64,000 nt of DNA from Arcicella rigui (GTDB lineage: Bacteria; Bacteroidota; Bacteroidia; Cytophagales; Spirosomataceae). Position 1 is the first letter of the stretch; every line of letters starts with the position of its first letter. The position numbers and the translations under genes are program-made. Positions 53,626-62,605 of this stretch are shown piece after piece. The notes beneath the pieces were generated by a model. It worked only from the letters and a program-made list of their open reading frames with translations, ran no database searches and had not been told where the DNA came from. Where the stretch lies: positions 62,001-126,000 of the forward strand of contig NZ_JAYFUM010000017.1 of assembly GCF_034929435.1 (NCBI RefSeq), read 5' to 3'.

Positions 53626-53634
53626 CAAATTTTA

Positions 53635-53679
53635 CAATAAAACCTCTAACAATTGAGTTGTTAGAGGTTTTATTGTTTT
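53635..53679 (+). terminator. 18-bp terminator after tRNA-Arg
   Basis: CAATAAAACCTCTAACAA (53635-53652) pairs perfectly with 53658-53675 around TTGAG, followed by a short T-run. It can also serve the minus-strand gene ending at 53707. Confidence 0.9.
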
Positions 53680-53706
53680 GGTTCATAACTGAAAATATAC
53701 CGAAAT

Positions 53707-53979
53707 CTATTTATACGTTTTATCTCTGATTAATCTAATATTATTAAATTCAGGAAAAACACGAATATCATTTTCGGGTATAATGCCTCTACGAATCCAA
53801 TTTGTTACTAAAGATTCTTCTGCAATATTATACTTTTTGCAATAATTTTTAATCGTAAGCCAGTCACTTAGCTCTATTACTCTTCCCTCAGAATGTATAA
53901 AATTCTTGGCACTTTCTATAAGTACTTTAGTCTGATTCAGAAGCTCATCAGTTTTATTGTTTTGTGTTGCTACCATCAT
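53707..53979 (-). CDS. Small putative DNA-binding protein next to the tRNA
   Basis: In this 90-residue protein the first 30 residues are a helix (DELLNQTKVLIESAKNFIHS). The core SDWLTIKNYCKKYNIAEESLVTNWIRRGIIP has the shape of a MerR/excisionase-like winged helix (a YCKKYNI recognition turn, then WIRRGIIP), and a short beta tail follows. Such proteins are often excisionases or antitoxin-like regulators. It is preceded by a 51-codon gene on the same strand, 25 nt away. No integrase is present, so a mobile-element origin is only possible. Confidence 0.7.
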   Translation of the reverse strand: MMVATQNNKTDELLNQTKVLIESAKNFIHSEGRVIELSDWLTIKNYCKKYNIAEESLVTNWIRRGIIPENDIRVFPEFNNIRLIRDKTYK

Positions 53980-54004
53980 TTTAATTAAGAATTATCATTC
54001 TTTT

Positions 54005-54160
54005 TTAGCTGTTAAGTTCTTCAATGATTTCGTTAATTTTCAGAATTGCATCTAAATATTCATTGATTTCGTCATCTGAAAGTTTATCAAATTCTTCTTC
54101 TAAACGCATCTTGAGGTTTGCTTTTGATTCCTCAAGTACTTGTATCATCTGCTCTTTCAT
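54005..54160 (-). CDS. 51-aa coiled-coil small protein upstream of the HTH gene
   Basis: The frame runs from an ATG at 54160 to a TAA at 54005-54007. The product is almost wholly helical and acidic (MKEQMIQVLEESKANLKMRL, then EEEFDKLSDDEINEYLDAIL, ending EIIEELNS). This periodic heptad-like composition is not expected by chance in such AT-rich DNA. It lies 25 nt upstream of the HTH gene in the same direction, so the two probably form one operon. Function is unknown. An antitoxin or helix-pairing partner is possible. Confidence 0.55.
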   Translation of the reverse strand: MKEQMIQVLEESKANLKMRLEEEFDKLSDDEINEYLDAILKINEIIEELNS

Positions 54161-54225
54161 GTGGTGTTCACTTTTCTAATACAAATAAACGATTGTTCGG
54201 TTAGTAAACAAAGTATTTTTAGAAT

Positions 54226-55767
54226 CTATTTTTTCTTATTCTCCAAAATAATTGCCGAAGGCGGAAGTGTTTTGCCCATGTTTAAATCTTGTAAATCTGC
54301 CATTCCTCTTCTTAAAAATGAACCTAAAATTATATCCGCATCTCCGTCGGCATCCATGTCCGCCACATCCATTACCATCCATTTTCCTTGTTTGGCTTCT
54401 TCGATGGTCGATACGTTAAAGGTGTTATTTCCTTGATTATCAAGCAATAAAAATCCTTCATTTGGTTTCTGATTAGAGTCTATAAAGTACGAAATGGCGG
54501 CAATGTCCAAATCTCCATCTAAATCAAAATCCGCCGCCATTGCTTTTGACGCACCAAACATCGGATAAAAATAACTTTGCTTGAAATTCCCTTTTTTATC
54601 ATTCAAAAAGATTCTGATGCCGTGATAACTCTTGAGAGAAATAGACAAATCGGCATTGTCGCCATTGGTATAGAGTATATCCATAAAGCCATCTTTATTG
54701 AAATCCACCAATTCCATATAGCTCGAACCATAAACTGATGGAAAACTAAGTACTTGTTTTTCATCAAAATTGCCATTTCCTTGATTATAAAAGACAAATA
54801 CGCCTTCTCTGGCTTGTGTCATCAATACCACAATGTCGGGGCGATTATCACCATTCATGTCTTTGATAAAAGTATTTCTTGCTCCGGGCAATTGTTTTAA
54901 CACGTGTTCAATATTTGCGTCGCCTTCGTACCAAACCAATTTGCCCAGTTCATGTCCGAAATTACAGAGAACGATGTCTTCTTTTCCATCTTGATTCAAA
55001 TCTCCGAACGAAGCCTGAACTGGTCTTTGTAAAGATGATAAAATCGGATTGAATTGTTTTTGCGGATTGATAGATAAAAGTTGTCCTTTACTTTGGTCGT
55101 TGGGATCCATGAGTCCCATCGCCAATACTCTTAGTTGATTGGCTTTAATGTCAATATCAGACAAAGGACTTGGTACAGCCAAAGAGTCTTTTTGTGTTAG
55201 ATTTAAATCATACTGTTTCAAAAAGTTTTGTTGCCCACGCCAAGCCACGTAGATATTTTTTTGAGCTGGATTGAATTTCACCAAAGTAACCGACGGAATT
55301 TTATTGGCGATACCTTGTAGTTTTTTTACAGAAAAATTCGTTAAACCTAAGTTTACTTTTCCCTTTTTAGCTTGAGGAAGTGGTTTTTCTGGAGCGTTTT
55401 CAAGATAGTATTGAACAATTTTCGTCCAATCTTCTTGTACAATCACGGGTTTTTCTGGATAAACGCCTGCTACGCTTAGGATTTGTAGCTCTTCAGGTTC
55501 CATGCCTGCATATACTTGAAAAGGGTCTGCACCAACGCCTAATCGATAAGCCATTTTTGGCAAAACGCCTCTTTCCCATGTTTTTTTGTCTAAAAGTTCG
55601 GGCTTGGGAAATTCATGGCAACTTCCACAGTAAGTTTGAGCCAACTCTGCTCCACTTTTATTAGAAGGTACAGGCGGAACGTACTTTTCAGCTTGTTCAG
55701 AGTTTGAGCCAGCACAATTCCATATCAGCAAGGCAATAGCAACAATAAAAAAGAGTCGATTAAACAT
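54226..55767 (-). CDS. Cytochrome c-like / VCBS (FG-GAP) repeat protein, probable lipoprotein
   Basis: This 513-residue exported protein has an N-terminal hydrophobic signal ending WNC (C18), which may be a lipoprotein cysteine. A haem c motif CGSCH (47-51) sits in a short cytochrome-like domain (to about residue 120). The rest is a beta-propeller of FG-GAP/VCBS units with calcium-loop sequences such as DLNQDGKEDI, DMNGDNRPDI, DFNKDGFMDI, DFDLDGDLDI and DMDADGDADI. Such fusions are common in Bacteroidota and Planctomycetota and may take part in periplasmic redox or carbohydrate oxidation. The substrate is unknown. Confidence 0.88.
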   Translation of the reverse strand: MFNRLFFIVAIALLIWNCAGSNSEQAEKYVPPVPSNKSGAELAQTYCGSCHEFPKPELLDKKTWERGVLPKMAYRLGVGADPFQVYAGMEPEELQILSVAGVYPEKPVIVQEDWTKIVQYYLENAPEKPLPQAKKGKVNLGLTNFSVKKLQGIANKIPSVTLVKFNPAQKNIYVAWRGQQNFLKQYDLNLTQKDSLAVPSPLSDIDIKANQLRVLAMGLMDPNDQSKGQLLSINPQKQFNPILSSLQRPVQASFGDLNQDGKEDIVLCNFGHELGKLVWYEGDANIEHVLKQLPGARNTFIKDMNGDNRPDIVVLMTQAREGVFVFYNQGNGNFDEKQVLSFPSVYGSSYMELVDFNKDGFMDILYTNGDNADLSISLKSYHGIRIFLNDKKGNFKQSYFYPMFGASKAMAADFDLDGDLDIAAISYFIDSNQKPNEGFLLLDNQGNNTFNVSTIEEAKQGKWMVMDVADMDADGDADIILGSFLRRGMADLQDLNMGKTLPPSAIILENKKK

Positions 55768-55849
55768 AAGTTTTGAAAGAAAGTAATAAAAAGAAGGACA
55801 AATTTAAGAATTAAAGCAACAACTACCTACGTAAATAGGCTATATGCAA

Positions 55850-55890
55850 AAAGAGGGTAAATTAAACTTTTCATTTAATTTACCCTCTTT
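55850..55890 (-). terminator. Terminator of psd
   Basis: A perfect 17-bp stem (55850-55866 with 55874-55890, core AGAGGGTAAATTAAA) has a 7-nt loop. On the minus strand it ends in a run of five U. Confidence 0.9.
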
Positions 55891-55912
55891 GAAGAGTACT
55901 TTGTAAAAGTAT

Positions 55913-56572
55913 TTACGCAAGTTCGGCAATTACTGTTTCGCCGCCTACGGGTCTATCTTCTAAGTTCACTAAAATCTTTGCATCTAAAGGCAAATAAATA
56001 TCAATTCTTGACCCAAATTTGATAAAACCAAATTCAGAACCTTGTTCTACGCTTTGTCCTTCTTTCACATACCAACAAATTCTACGAGCTAATGCTCCAG
56101 CAATTTGGCGGAATAATACTTCTGTTCCATTAGCGTGTTTTACTACAACGGTGGTTCTTTCATTATCAGTACTTGATTTCGGATGCCAAGCTACTAAGTA
56201 TTTGCCGGGATGATACTTGAAGTACGATACAATACCAGAGATTGGATTAAAATTAATATGCACATTGATTGGTGACATAAAAATTGAAACCTGACGACGT
56301 GGCTCTTTGAAGTATTCAGTTTCAACAACTTCCTCAATAACAACTACTTTCCCATCAGCAGGAGCAATGATGTGCTTTGGATTTTTAGGAGTGGTACGCA
56401 CAGGTACACGAAAAAATTGTAAAATGATAAATGCGAAGACTACGCTAAAAGCGATAACAATCTTACGTAAGATTTCATTTTCTTCAAAAAAATAAGCAAC
56501 AGCACTATTTAAAATGATTAAAAAAATGGTTGAAACTAAAATCGTACCTTTACTTTCTCTGTGAATAGTCAT
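55913..56572 (-). CDS. psd: Phosphatidylserine decarboxylase proenzyme
   Basis: Psd makes phosphatidylethanolamine at the inner membrane. The 219-residue protein is the short Psd-A type. It has two hydrophobic helices at about 10-30 and 37-53, then APADGKV, the SPINVHINF motif, and the self-cleavage site FGSR (G187-S188) where Ser becomes the pyruvoyl group. The partner phosphatidylserine synthase gene is not in the window. The gene is monocistronic with its own terminator. Confidence 0.94.
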   Translation of the reverse strand: MTIHRESKGTILVSTIFLIILNSAVAYFFEENEILRKIVIAFSVVFAFIILQFFRVPVRTTPKNPKHIIAPADGKVVVIEEVVETEYFKEPRRQVSIFMSPINVHINFNPISGIVSYFKYHPGKYLVAWHPKSSTDNERTTVVVKHANGTEVLFRQIAGALARRICWYVKEGQSVEQGSEFGFIKFGSRIDIYLPLDAKILVNLEDRPVGGETVIAELA

Positions 56573-56818
56573 GTGTTTTAGGGGGGATAATTAAACAAAG
56601 TTATTAAAAAAAATTGATTTAGATAAATCAACATTGGGGTTTATCGAATAGATTTGAAGATATTTCCCGACGATAATTTCTGCGAAATTGAGTTTGAGAA
56701 GTGTATATTGTAATAAAATAAGTTTTTAATGCTTATTTTTTAATATATTTTATTGTTTCACCACTTTCAACGCAACCTTTTTGGGCGAATGCCGTATTGT
56801 CGTTGAAAAGTATTACCG

Positions 56819-57370
56819 ATGCCCATTATTAAAGATTCAAAAAATAGCCTTGAAAGCGTGCTTGAAGGATGTCGCTCAGGAGACGCCAAAAGTCAAGAAT
56901 TGCTCTATAAGCAATTCTACGGCTATGCTATGAGTGTGTGTTTGCGTTATACTCGTACTCGTGACGAAGCAATTGAAATCGTTAATGATGGCTTTATTAA
57001 GATTTTTAAAAATGCTGATAAAATTGACTTAACCAAATCTTTTAAGAATTGGTTGAGGCGAATAATGGTCAATACAGCACTGGATTATTATCGACAAAAT
57101 CATAAACATTATGACCAAGATGATATTGAATTTGCCGAGAATATAAGTGATAGGAGTGATGATGCTTCAGCAAATCTTGCTTATGAAGAATTGTTAGAAA
57201 TGATTCAGCGTTTGTCGCCAACTTATCGTACTGTTTTCAATTTGTTTGTCATTGATGGTTACTCGCATGAAGAAATTGCCAAGATGTTGGGTGTTTCGGT
57301 AAGTGCATCAAAATCGAATTTGGCAAGAGCCAGAGTGAATTTAAGAGAGATGCTCAGTAATAAGCGTTAA
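56819..57370 (+). CDS. ECF-type RNA polymerase sigma factor
   Basis: This 183-residue sigma-70 family protein has regions 2 and 4 only. The region 2 core is YGYAMSVCLRYTRTRDEAIEIVNDGFIKIF and FKNWLRRIMVNTALDYYR. The region 4 helix-turn-helix is DGYSHEEIAKMLGVSVSASKSNLARAR. Such factors respond to envelope or extracellular signals and are controlled by an adjacent anti-sigma protein. The next gene (57614) encodes an N-terminally cytoplasmic, membrane-anchored protein that probably fills this role. The 243-nt spacer may hold a separate promoter. Confidence 0.92.
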   Translation: MPIIKDSKNSLESVLEGCRSGDAKSQELLYKQFYGYAMSVCLRYTRTRDEAIEIVNDGFIKIFKNADKIDLTKSFKNWLRRIMVNTALDYYRQNHKHYDQDDIEFAENISDRSDDASANLAYEELLEMIQRLSPTYRTVFNLFVIDGYSHEEIAKMLGVSVSASKSNLARARVNLREMLSNKR

Positions 57371-57613
57371 AATAATTTTCATTGTTTTTTACAACAGCTT
57401 CCGAGCCGCCATCTTGGAGCTGTTGTTACACCAATGTTTTTAATAAAGGGATAAAAATTAAAATCATCTTTACCCGCTTTAGGTTTAAGCTGTATGCAAT
57501 AAATACTTTTTTACTTAATGCTTACAGCCTATCGCACAAAGATTAAAATTTTTGATAACTCAAATTAATTATTAATAAACCTAACAAGGTTTAGTTTTTG
57601 AATCTTAAAAAAA

Positions 57614-58975
57614 ATGTCAGATAAGTGGTGGGATATATCCGATGATGAACTGGATGACCTTTTCAGAGATGCCTCTGATAAGGTAGAGATTCCGTTTGAG
57701 CAATCATCATTCGATAAACTCAATCAAAAAATGAATAACCAGCCTCAAGTAAAACGTTCTGTTTTTCTTAAGCGTGCTAAATGGTTATTACTGCTTTTGT
57801 TTGTGTTTAGCGGGGCTGGATTAGTGTATCGTGCAGTGAAAACCAACGGAGTTAGCTTTGAAAGCCAGAAGAAAAATTCTTCTACTATTTCTATATCACA
57901 ACAAGCTGAAAAAAGTAAGCCTGTTATCAACAATGAAGGTAAAGTAAGCCCTCGTTCAGTACAATCCGCCCAAGAAAAACAAACAGTAGGCGATGCTAAA
58001 ACAGTTGAAAAAACTGATTTAGCATCGTTGAATAATAAATTACTTACTGAAAATGAAGCGATTAACTATAAGATTGCGAAAAGTAAAGGTGTAATTGCTG
58101 CGAAAACTCAGTCTAAAAACCTTGTAATACCAAAGACATTTGCCAAACTTGATAAAGGAGATGGAAGTGTCATTCAATCGAACACTAACACGCCACAAAA
58201 TATCATTACAAACAATGATTTGCTTAGTCAAAAACCAGAATCAAGCCAAATTAATCGTTTGAACAAAAAAGACCTTAAACCATTAGCTGTACAGTTAAAA
58301 CCTCAATTGCCAAATTTCCCAATTGCTTCAGAAGAAGTATTGGCAAAACCAGTTGTAGCCAATGCCAAAAAATCTAAATGGTCTAATTTGGGCATACGTT
58401 TAGCTTTTGCTCCTGATGCTAATGCCGTTGAAAACTTTAGTTCATTTGCTATCGGTAAATCTGCGGGTATTTTGTTAGAATACAAAATAAGTAAGAGATT
58501 TGTTGTCCAAGCTGGAGCTATTTATGCTTCAAAAAATTATGATACAAGTATAGACAACTATCACGCTTGGGCTAAAAACTGGACAACTCGTCCAATTAAA
58601 CCTAATAATGTTGAAGGAACTTGTAAAATGATAGACCTTCCTTTGAATGTTAGATTCAATGTTTTCCAAAAACCTAATCAAACTTGGTTTGTAAGTAGCG
58701 GTGTATCTTCGTACTTAATGCTCAAAGAAACCTACGAATATTATTACGATACTCCAACAATACCGACAGGCTTACCAACCTATTTAACTTGGAAACGAGA
58801 TAACGACTACTATTTTAGTACTTTGAATCTTTCTTTTGGTTTTGAAAAACGTATTGGCAAAGGGTTGAGTATTCAAGTAGAACCTTATCTGAAAACGCCA
58901 TTGACGGAAGTTGGAAGAGGAAAAGTGAATTTATACAGTAGTGGCATTATGTTTTCTATCAAACATGATTTCTAA
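57614..58975 (+). CDS. Membrane-anchored protein with C-terminal beta-barrel-like domain, candidate sigma regulator
   Basis: This 453-residue protein follows the ECF sigma gene. The layout is a short acidic cytoplasmic segment (1-50, WWDISDDELDDLFRDAS), one membrane helix at about 56-73, and a Ser/Lys/Asn-rich periplasmic linker (about 80-250). The C-terminal domain (about 255-453) looks like an outer-membrane beta-barrel: GIRLAFAPDANAVENF, KRFVVQAGAIYASKNY, ending GIMFSIKHDF with terminal Phe. An inner-membrane anchor and a barrel-like domain in one chain would span the envelope. The anti-sigma role is inferred from context. Confidence 0.75.
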   Translation: MSDKWWDISDDELDDLFRDASDKVEIPFEQSSFDKLNQKMNNQPQVKRSVFLKRAKWLLLLLFVFSGAGLVYRAVKTNGVSFESQKKNSSTISISQQAEKSKPVINNEGKVSPRSVQSAQEKQTVGDAKTVEKTDLASLNNKLLTENEAINYKIAKSKGVIAAKTQSKNLVIPKTFAKLDKGDGSVIQSNTNTPQNIITNNDLLSQKPESSQINRLNKKDLKPLAVQLKPQLPNFPIASEEVLAKPVVANAKKSKWSNLGIRLAFAPDANAVENFSSFAIGKSAGILLEYKISKRFVVQAGAIYASKNYDTSIDNYHAWAKNWTTRPIKPNNVEGTCKMIDLPLNVRFNVFQKPNQTWFVSSGVSSYLMLKETYEYYYDTPTIPTGLPTYLTWKRDNDYYFSTLNLSFGFEKRIGKGLSIQVEPYLKTPLTEVGRGKVNLYSSGIMFSIKHDF

Positions 58976-58979
58976 GCCT

Positions 58980-60062
58980 TTAAACAATGGCTAAAACCAT
59001 TGATTCTAAAGTAAGTCCCGGGCCAAAAGCACAGCTCAAAATATTTTGTCCTTTCTGATTTTTGGAGTCCTTTAAAATTTCTTCTAAAACAAAAAGTACC
59101 GTACACGACGACATATTTCCGTAATTTTTCAAGACGGAATAAGCATACTTATTTTCTTCTTCTGAAATTTCCAAAGCTTTTTCTATCGCCTCCAAAATCG
59201 CTTTTCCGCCTGGGTGCATGGCGTACAAAGAAATCTCATGGGCATTCAATCCTGCATTTTGAAGTAATTTATCAATCAAGGCTTTTATGCCAGCTTTTAC
59301 CAGTTTCGGAATGTATGACGTAAGGGTCATTTCAAATCCTAAATCGCCTACTTGCCAAGCCATATCTTGTTTCCCTTCAAAGTACAAATCACAAAAAAAT
59401 GATTTTAAAGCCAAAGCTTTTGTGTTTTCATTTGCTTGTGCTTCTACCAAAACGGCCGCTGCACCGTCGGCAAAAAGGGCATTTGATAAAAGAAAATCTT
59501 CGTCCATTTTTTTCTGAAAATGAAGCGTACAAAGTTCCACACATACCAAAAGTACTTTCGCTTGTGCATCGGCTTTACAAATGGTATCAGCCATTTTTAG
59601 CCCATTGAAAGCTCCATAGCACCCCATAAAATTAATGGCAGTTCGCTGAATGTGCGTATTGAGTTGCAAAGCTGCAATGATTTCAATATCAATCCCCGGA
59701 GCGTACATTCCTGTACAACTGACGGTAATAATATGCGTGATATTTTCGGTATTAGAAAGTTTTGCGATGGCTTTTAGGCACAAAGGCAATGCGTATTTTT
59801 TATACGCCGTCATTCTTTGTGAAACACTTGGGAATGGCTCTAAATCAGCAGTGTTTGGATAAAAAGTATAAGCTTCTGGCAGTTTTCCGTAGTCAGATAA
59901 AACAGAATATCGTTGTGCAATTTTGGTAGAACGATACAGGGCTTTTAATCGTCGTTGGTCATAATCGTCCATTTGTAAAGCATCAGCCATAAATTCAGCA
60001 ATTTGCATTTGTGGAAAACAATTGTCTGGAACAGCCGTAGCAATGGAAGTGATAAAACTCAT
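58980..60062 (-). CDS. Type III polyketide synthase (chalcone/stilbene synthase family)
   Basis: This 360-residue ketosynthase makes polyketides such as alkylresorcinols or pyrones from acyl-CoA starters and malonyl-CoA. The catalytic triad is visible: C148 in INFMGCYGAFNG, H284 in YAMHPGGKAIL, N317 in NYGNMSSCTVLFVLEE. Other marks are VSCTGMYAPGID and FADGAAAVLVE. It is encoded downstream of an alpha/beta hydrolase on the same strand (95-nt gap). No methyltransferase or oxygenase is adjacent, so the product is not predictable. Confidence 0.92.
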   Translation of the reverse strand: MSFITSIATAVPDNCFPQMQIAEFMADALQMDDYDQRRLKALYRSTKIAQRYSVLSDYGKLPEAYTFYPNTADLEPFPSVSQRMTAYKKYALPLCLKAIAKLSNTENITHIITVSCTGMYAPGIDIEIIAALQLNTHIQRTAINFMGCYGAFNGLKMADTICKADAQAKVLLVCVELCTLHFQKKMDEDFLLSNALFADGAAAVLVEAQANENTKALALKSFFCDLYFEGKQDMAWQVGDLGFEMTLTSYIPKLVKAGIKALIDKLLQNAGLNAHEISLYAMHPGGKAILEAIEKALEISEEENKYAYSVLKNYGNMSSCTVLFVLEEILKDSKNQKGQNILSCAFGPGLTLESMVLAIV

Positions 60063-60157
60063 AAAAAGAAGTGGATAGCCCGTTTGGTTGTTGATGCGTA
60101 ATGTAAAATAATATACGAAATAGAAACAATAAATGTTTTGAAATAGTCGGCTGGCTG

Positions 60158-60928
60158 TCAGATTTCTTGTATTAGATAAGAGATAGATTTTTCTACCAAC
60201 TTTGTATGTCCTGTTTCTAAAATAACTAAACGTACATCTGAAAGTTTTTTTGAGAGTGGTAAAATTTGCTTTGGCGGTAAAATTGCGTCGTATTTTCCTA
60301 CGAAAATAAATACTTCAATTTTTTCTTGAAGAATAAGTTCGGCAATATAACTCATCTTAAAGTTTAATTCACGAAAACCAAGCCACGAATAATATACTTG
60401 TTGTTGTTTTTCGGTAGAATCTAACATTTTCAAAGCAAATCGAATGGCTTTTTGTGGCACAAGTCTCAGTTTTGCAAGTAAAGTAGCCACCAAAAGAAAG
60501 TATTGATGATGAAAAATTAAGGTTTTGAAAATCAAACGACTCAGTTTGAAACGAGTAGCCATTTGATAAAGTGGATGTTCGGAAATGCCATCAGGAGCAA
60601 TCAAGATTAATTTATCAATTTGTGTGGAGAAAGCTTCTAAAGTAGCCAAAGCAAATCTTCCACCCATGCTAAAGCCTATAATCGAAAAATTACTTATCTG
60701 ATTTTCTTCTAAAAAGTTGCTTAAAAAATCTTTCCAAGTATTTTTTGTAATGACTTCATTTGCTGGAAATTGACTTTTTCCGTGAAAAGGTAAATCAAAA
60801 CAGTAAGTTGTATAAGTATCGGCAAATGTTTCAGCGAAAGTTTTGAAACACAAAAAATCCTGCCCAATACCATGAAAGGCGAGCAGGATTTTTTGTCCAT
60901 TTCCTATTTTTTGAAAATGTAATTTCAT
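60158..60928 (-). CDS. Alpha/beta hydrolase
   Basis: This 256-residue protein has the alpha/beta-hydrolase order LLAFHGIGQD (oxyanion region), the nucleophile elbow IIGFSMGG (S87), VGKYDAILPP with the acidic residue, and the catalytic His in LETGHTKLV. There is no signal peptide. It lies upstream of the type III PKS and might release or trim its product, but many hydrolases of this type are generalists. Confidence 0.85.
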   Translation of the reverse strand: MKLHFQKIGNGQKILLAFHGIGQDFLCFKTFAETFADTYTTYCFDLPFHGKSQFPANEVITKNTWKDFLSNFLEENQISNFSIIGFSMGGRFALATLEAFSTQIDKLILIAPDGISEHPLYQMATRFKLSRLIFKTLIFHHQYFLLVATLLAKLRLVPQKAIRFALKMLDSTEKQQQVYYSWLGFRELNFKMSYIAELILQEKIEVFIFVGKYDAILPPKQILPLSKKLSDVRLVILETGHTKLVEKSISYLIQEI

Positions 60929-61029
60929 GCAAAATGATTTTGCGAAGTGAATCAGAATGTTTTATGTCAAATTTTACACCGCAAGGACAAATACTTACTC
61001 AAAATTCAACACTCAAAACACATCATTTT

Positions 61030-62457
61030 TTAGTGTCCTCCTTTACCGCCTTTTACAACAGCGTTGTCGAAGTCAAGTCCTTGTTTTTTCAAAACGCCTT
61101 GAACACGAATTCCGAAGAATACCAAGTAGGCAAAACAGATAATCGGTACAAAATATGATTGTTTGATACCGATAGTATCAGCTGCAATTCCTTGTAAAAC
61201 AGGCATTACTGCACCACCGCAAATCATCATAATCATATATGCCGAACCTTGGTTGGTATATTTTCCTAAGCCTGCCGTTCCTAAAGAGAAAATACATGGC
61301 CACAATACCGAGCAAAACAAACCACCACTGATAAAGGCAAAAAGCGTAACAGTACCACTTGCCAAAACGCCGATTAACATCGCTACTGCCCCTAAGCCAG
61401 AGAATACTAAAAGTGTTCTTACAGGTTTTTCATCGCAATAGAAGAATGCACCAATCATAATAATTACACAGATTGCATAAGAGTATAAATCACTCATATC
61501 GCTTCCGTGTAAAGCATTTACGCCTAATACAATGGCAAAAGCTACGAAAGGTACTAATACAGTTAATAATTTTTTAGTAGTTGGCGATACTTCAAAGTTA
61601 CTGATTGAAGCCGTCCAACGACCAATCATCATACTTCCCCAGAACATCGAAACGTAATGTGAAATCTGTGAAGAGTCGAGACCTTGTGTTACTTTTAAAT
61701 ATTCACCCAAGTTACTTCCGATGGTTACTTCAACACCAACGTACATAAAAATCGCAATCATACCCAATACTAATTGTGGGTACTTCAATACGCCCGTACC
61801 GATTTCTACTTCTTCGTCGTTGGTAATTCTTGGTAGTTTTGATACTTTAAAGAAAATAGCCAATAATACGAACAAAGCTCCTAAGATTAAGTATGGCAAT
61901 TTTACTGATTCGATAGTAGCGTTTTTAGCAGCATCTGCAGCGATAGAACCAAAAATAGCAAAGCTGATGATTACTGGGCCAATTGTTCCCCCTAAGTTAT
62001 TTACTGCACCCCCCAAGTTGATTCGGTGTGAACCCGTTTCTGGTGGTCCAAGGGCAATCATGAATGGCTGTGTAGAAGTTTGCTGTAATGAGAAACCCAA
62101 ACCTACAATAAACAAAGCTGAAAGCAACAATGGAAAAGATTTCATTTCGGCAGCAGGGTAAAACAACAATGTTCCTAAAGCCGAGATAATCAAACCGTAA
62201 ACAATTCCATTTTTATAGCCAATTCTATTCAAAATATCGCTTTTGATGACGCTCGAAACGATAAAGTACAAAATTGAACCTACTGTATAGGCAATATAAA
62301 AAGCAAAATCTACTAATTGTGCCTGCCATTGTTCAAGTCCGAACTTTTCTTTGAAAAGCGGAATTAAAATACCGTTTGAGGCAGCAACGAAACTCCAAAA
62401 GAACCAAACTGTCATTAGTGTATAAAGATGGGACTTCTGATTGGATTGTGTGGTCAT
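61030..62457 (-). CDS. Sugar MFS transporter, FucP-like
   Basis: This 475-residue, 12-helix protein resembles the fucose/glucose/galactose:H+ symporter branch. Supporting features are the opening WFFWSFVAASNGILIPLFKE, LGFSLQQTSTQPFMIALG in helix 4 and an RINLGGAVNNLGGTIGPVI segment, all characteristic of FucP/GluP. The sugar cannot be told. The GDP-fucose synthase gene at 31.6 kb is too distant to support fucose specifically. The C-terminal tail is polar and glycine-rich (VKGGKGGH). Confidence 0.88.
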   Translation of the reverse strand: MTTQSNQKSHLYTLMTVWFFWSFVAASNGILIPLFKEKFGLEQWQAQLVDFAFYIAYTVGSILYFIVSSVIKSDILNRIGYKNGIVYGLIISALGTLLFYPAAEMKSFPLLLSALFIVGLGFSLQQTSTQPFMIALGPPETGSHRINLGGAVNNLGGTIGPVIISFAIFGSIAADAAKNATIESVKLPYLILGALFVLLAIFFKVSKLPRITNDEEVEIGTGVLKYPQLVLGMIAIFMYVGVEVTIGSNLGEYLKVTQGLDSSQISHYVSMFWGSMMIGRWTASISNFEVSPTTKKLLTVLVPFVAFAIVLGVNALHGSDMSDLYSYAICVIIMIGAFFYCDEKPVRTLLVFSGLGAVAMLIGVLASGTVTLFAFISGGLFCSVLWPCIFSLGTAGLGKYTNQGSAYMIMMICGGAVMPVLQGIAADTIGIKQSYFVPIICFAYLVFFGIRVQGVLKKQGLDFDNAVVKGGKGGH

Positions 62458-62605
62458 TGAAACGAGTGTTTTAGGGTTATTTTTAACAAAAAATGAAAGG
62501 AGAAATTTCCATTAAAGCTAATACTTTTATATTGTTCCTCCAAAAAATTGCAAAAAAACAAGGGTAATATTACATATATTGCCGATTGTGTCAATTTGAC
62601 ATTAA

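Noticed and set aside
61721..62161. 146-codon plus-strand frame opposite the FucP-like transporter
   Set aside because: It is antisense to a clear 12-helix transporter. The Pro/Lys/Thr-rich translation is a mirror of hydrophobic codons.
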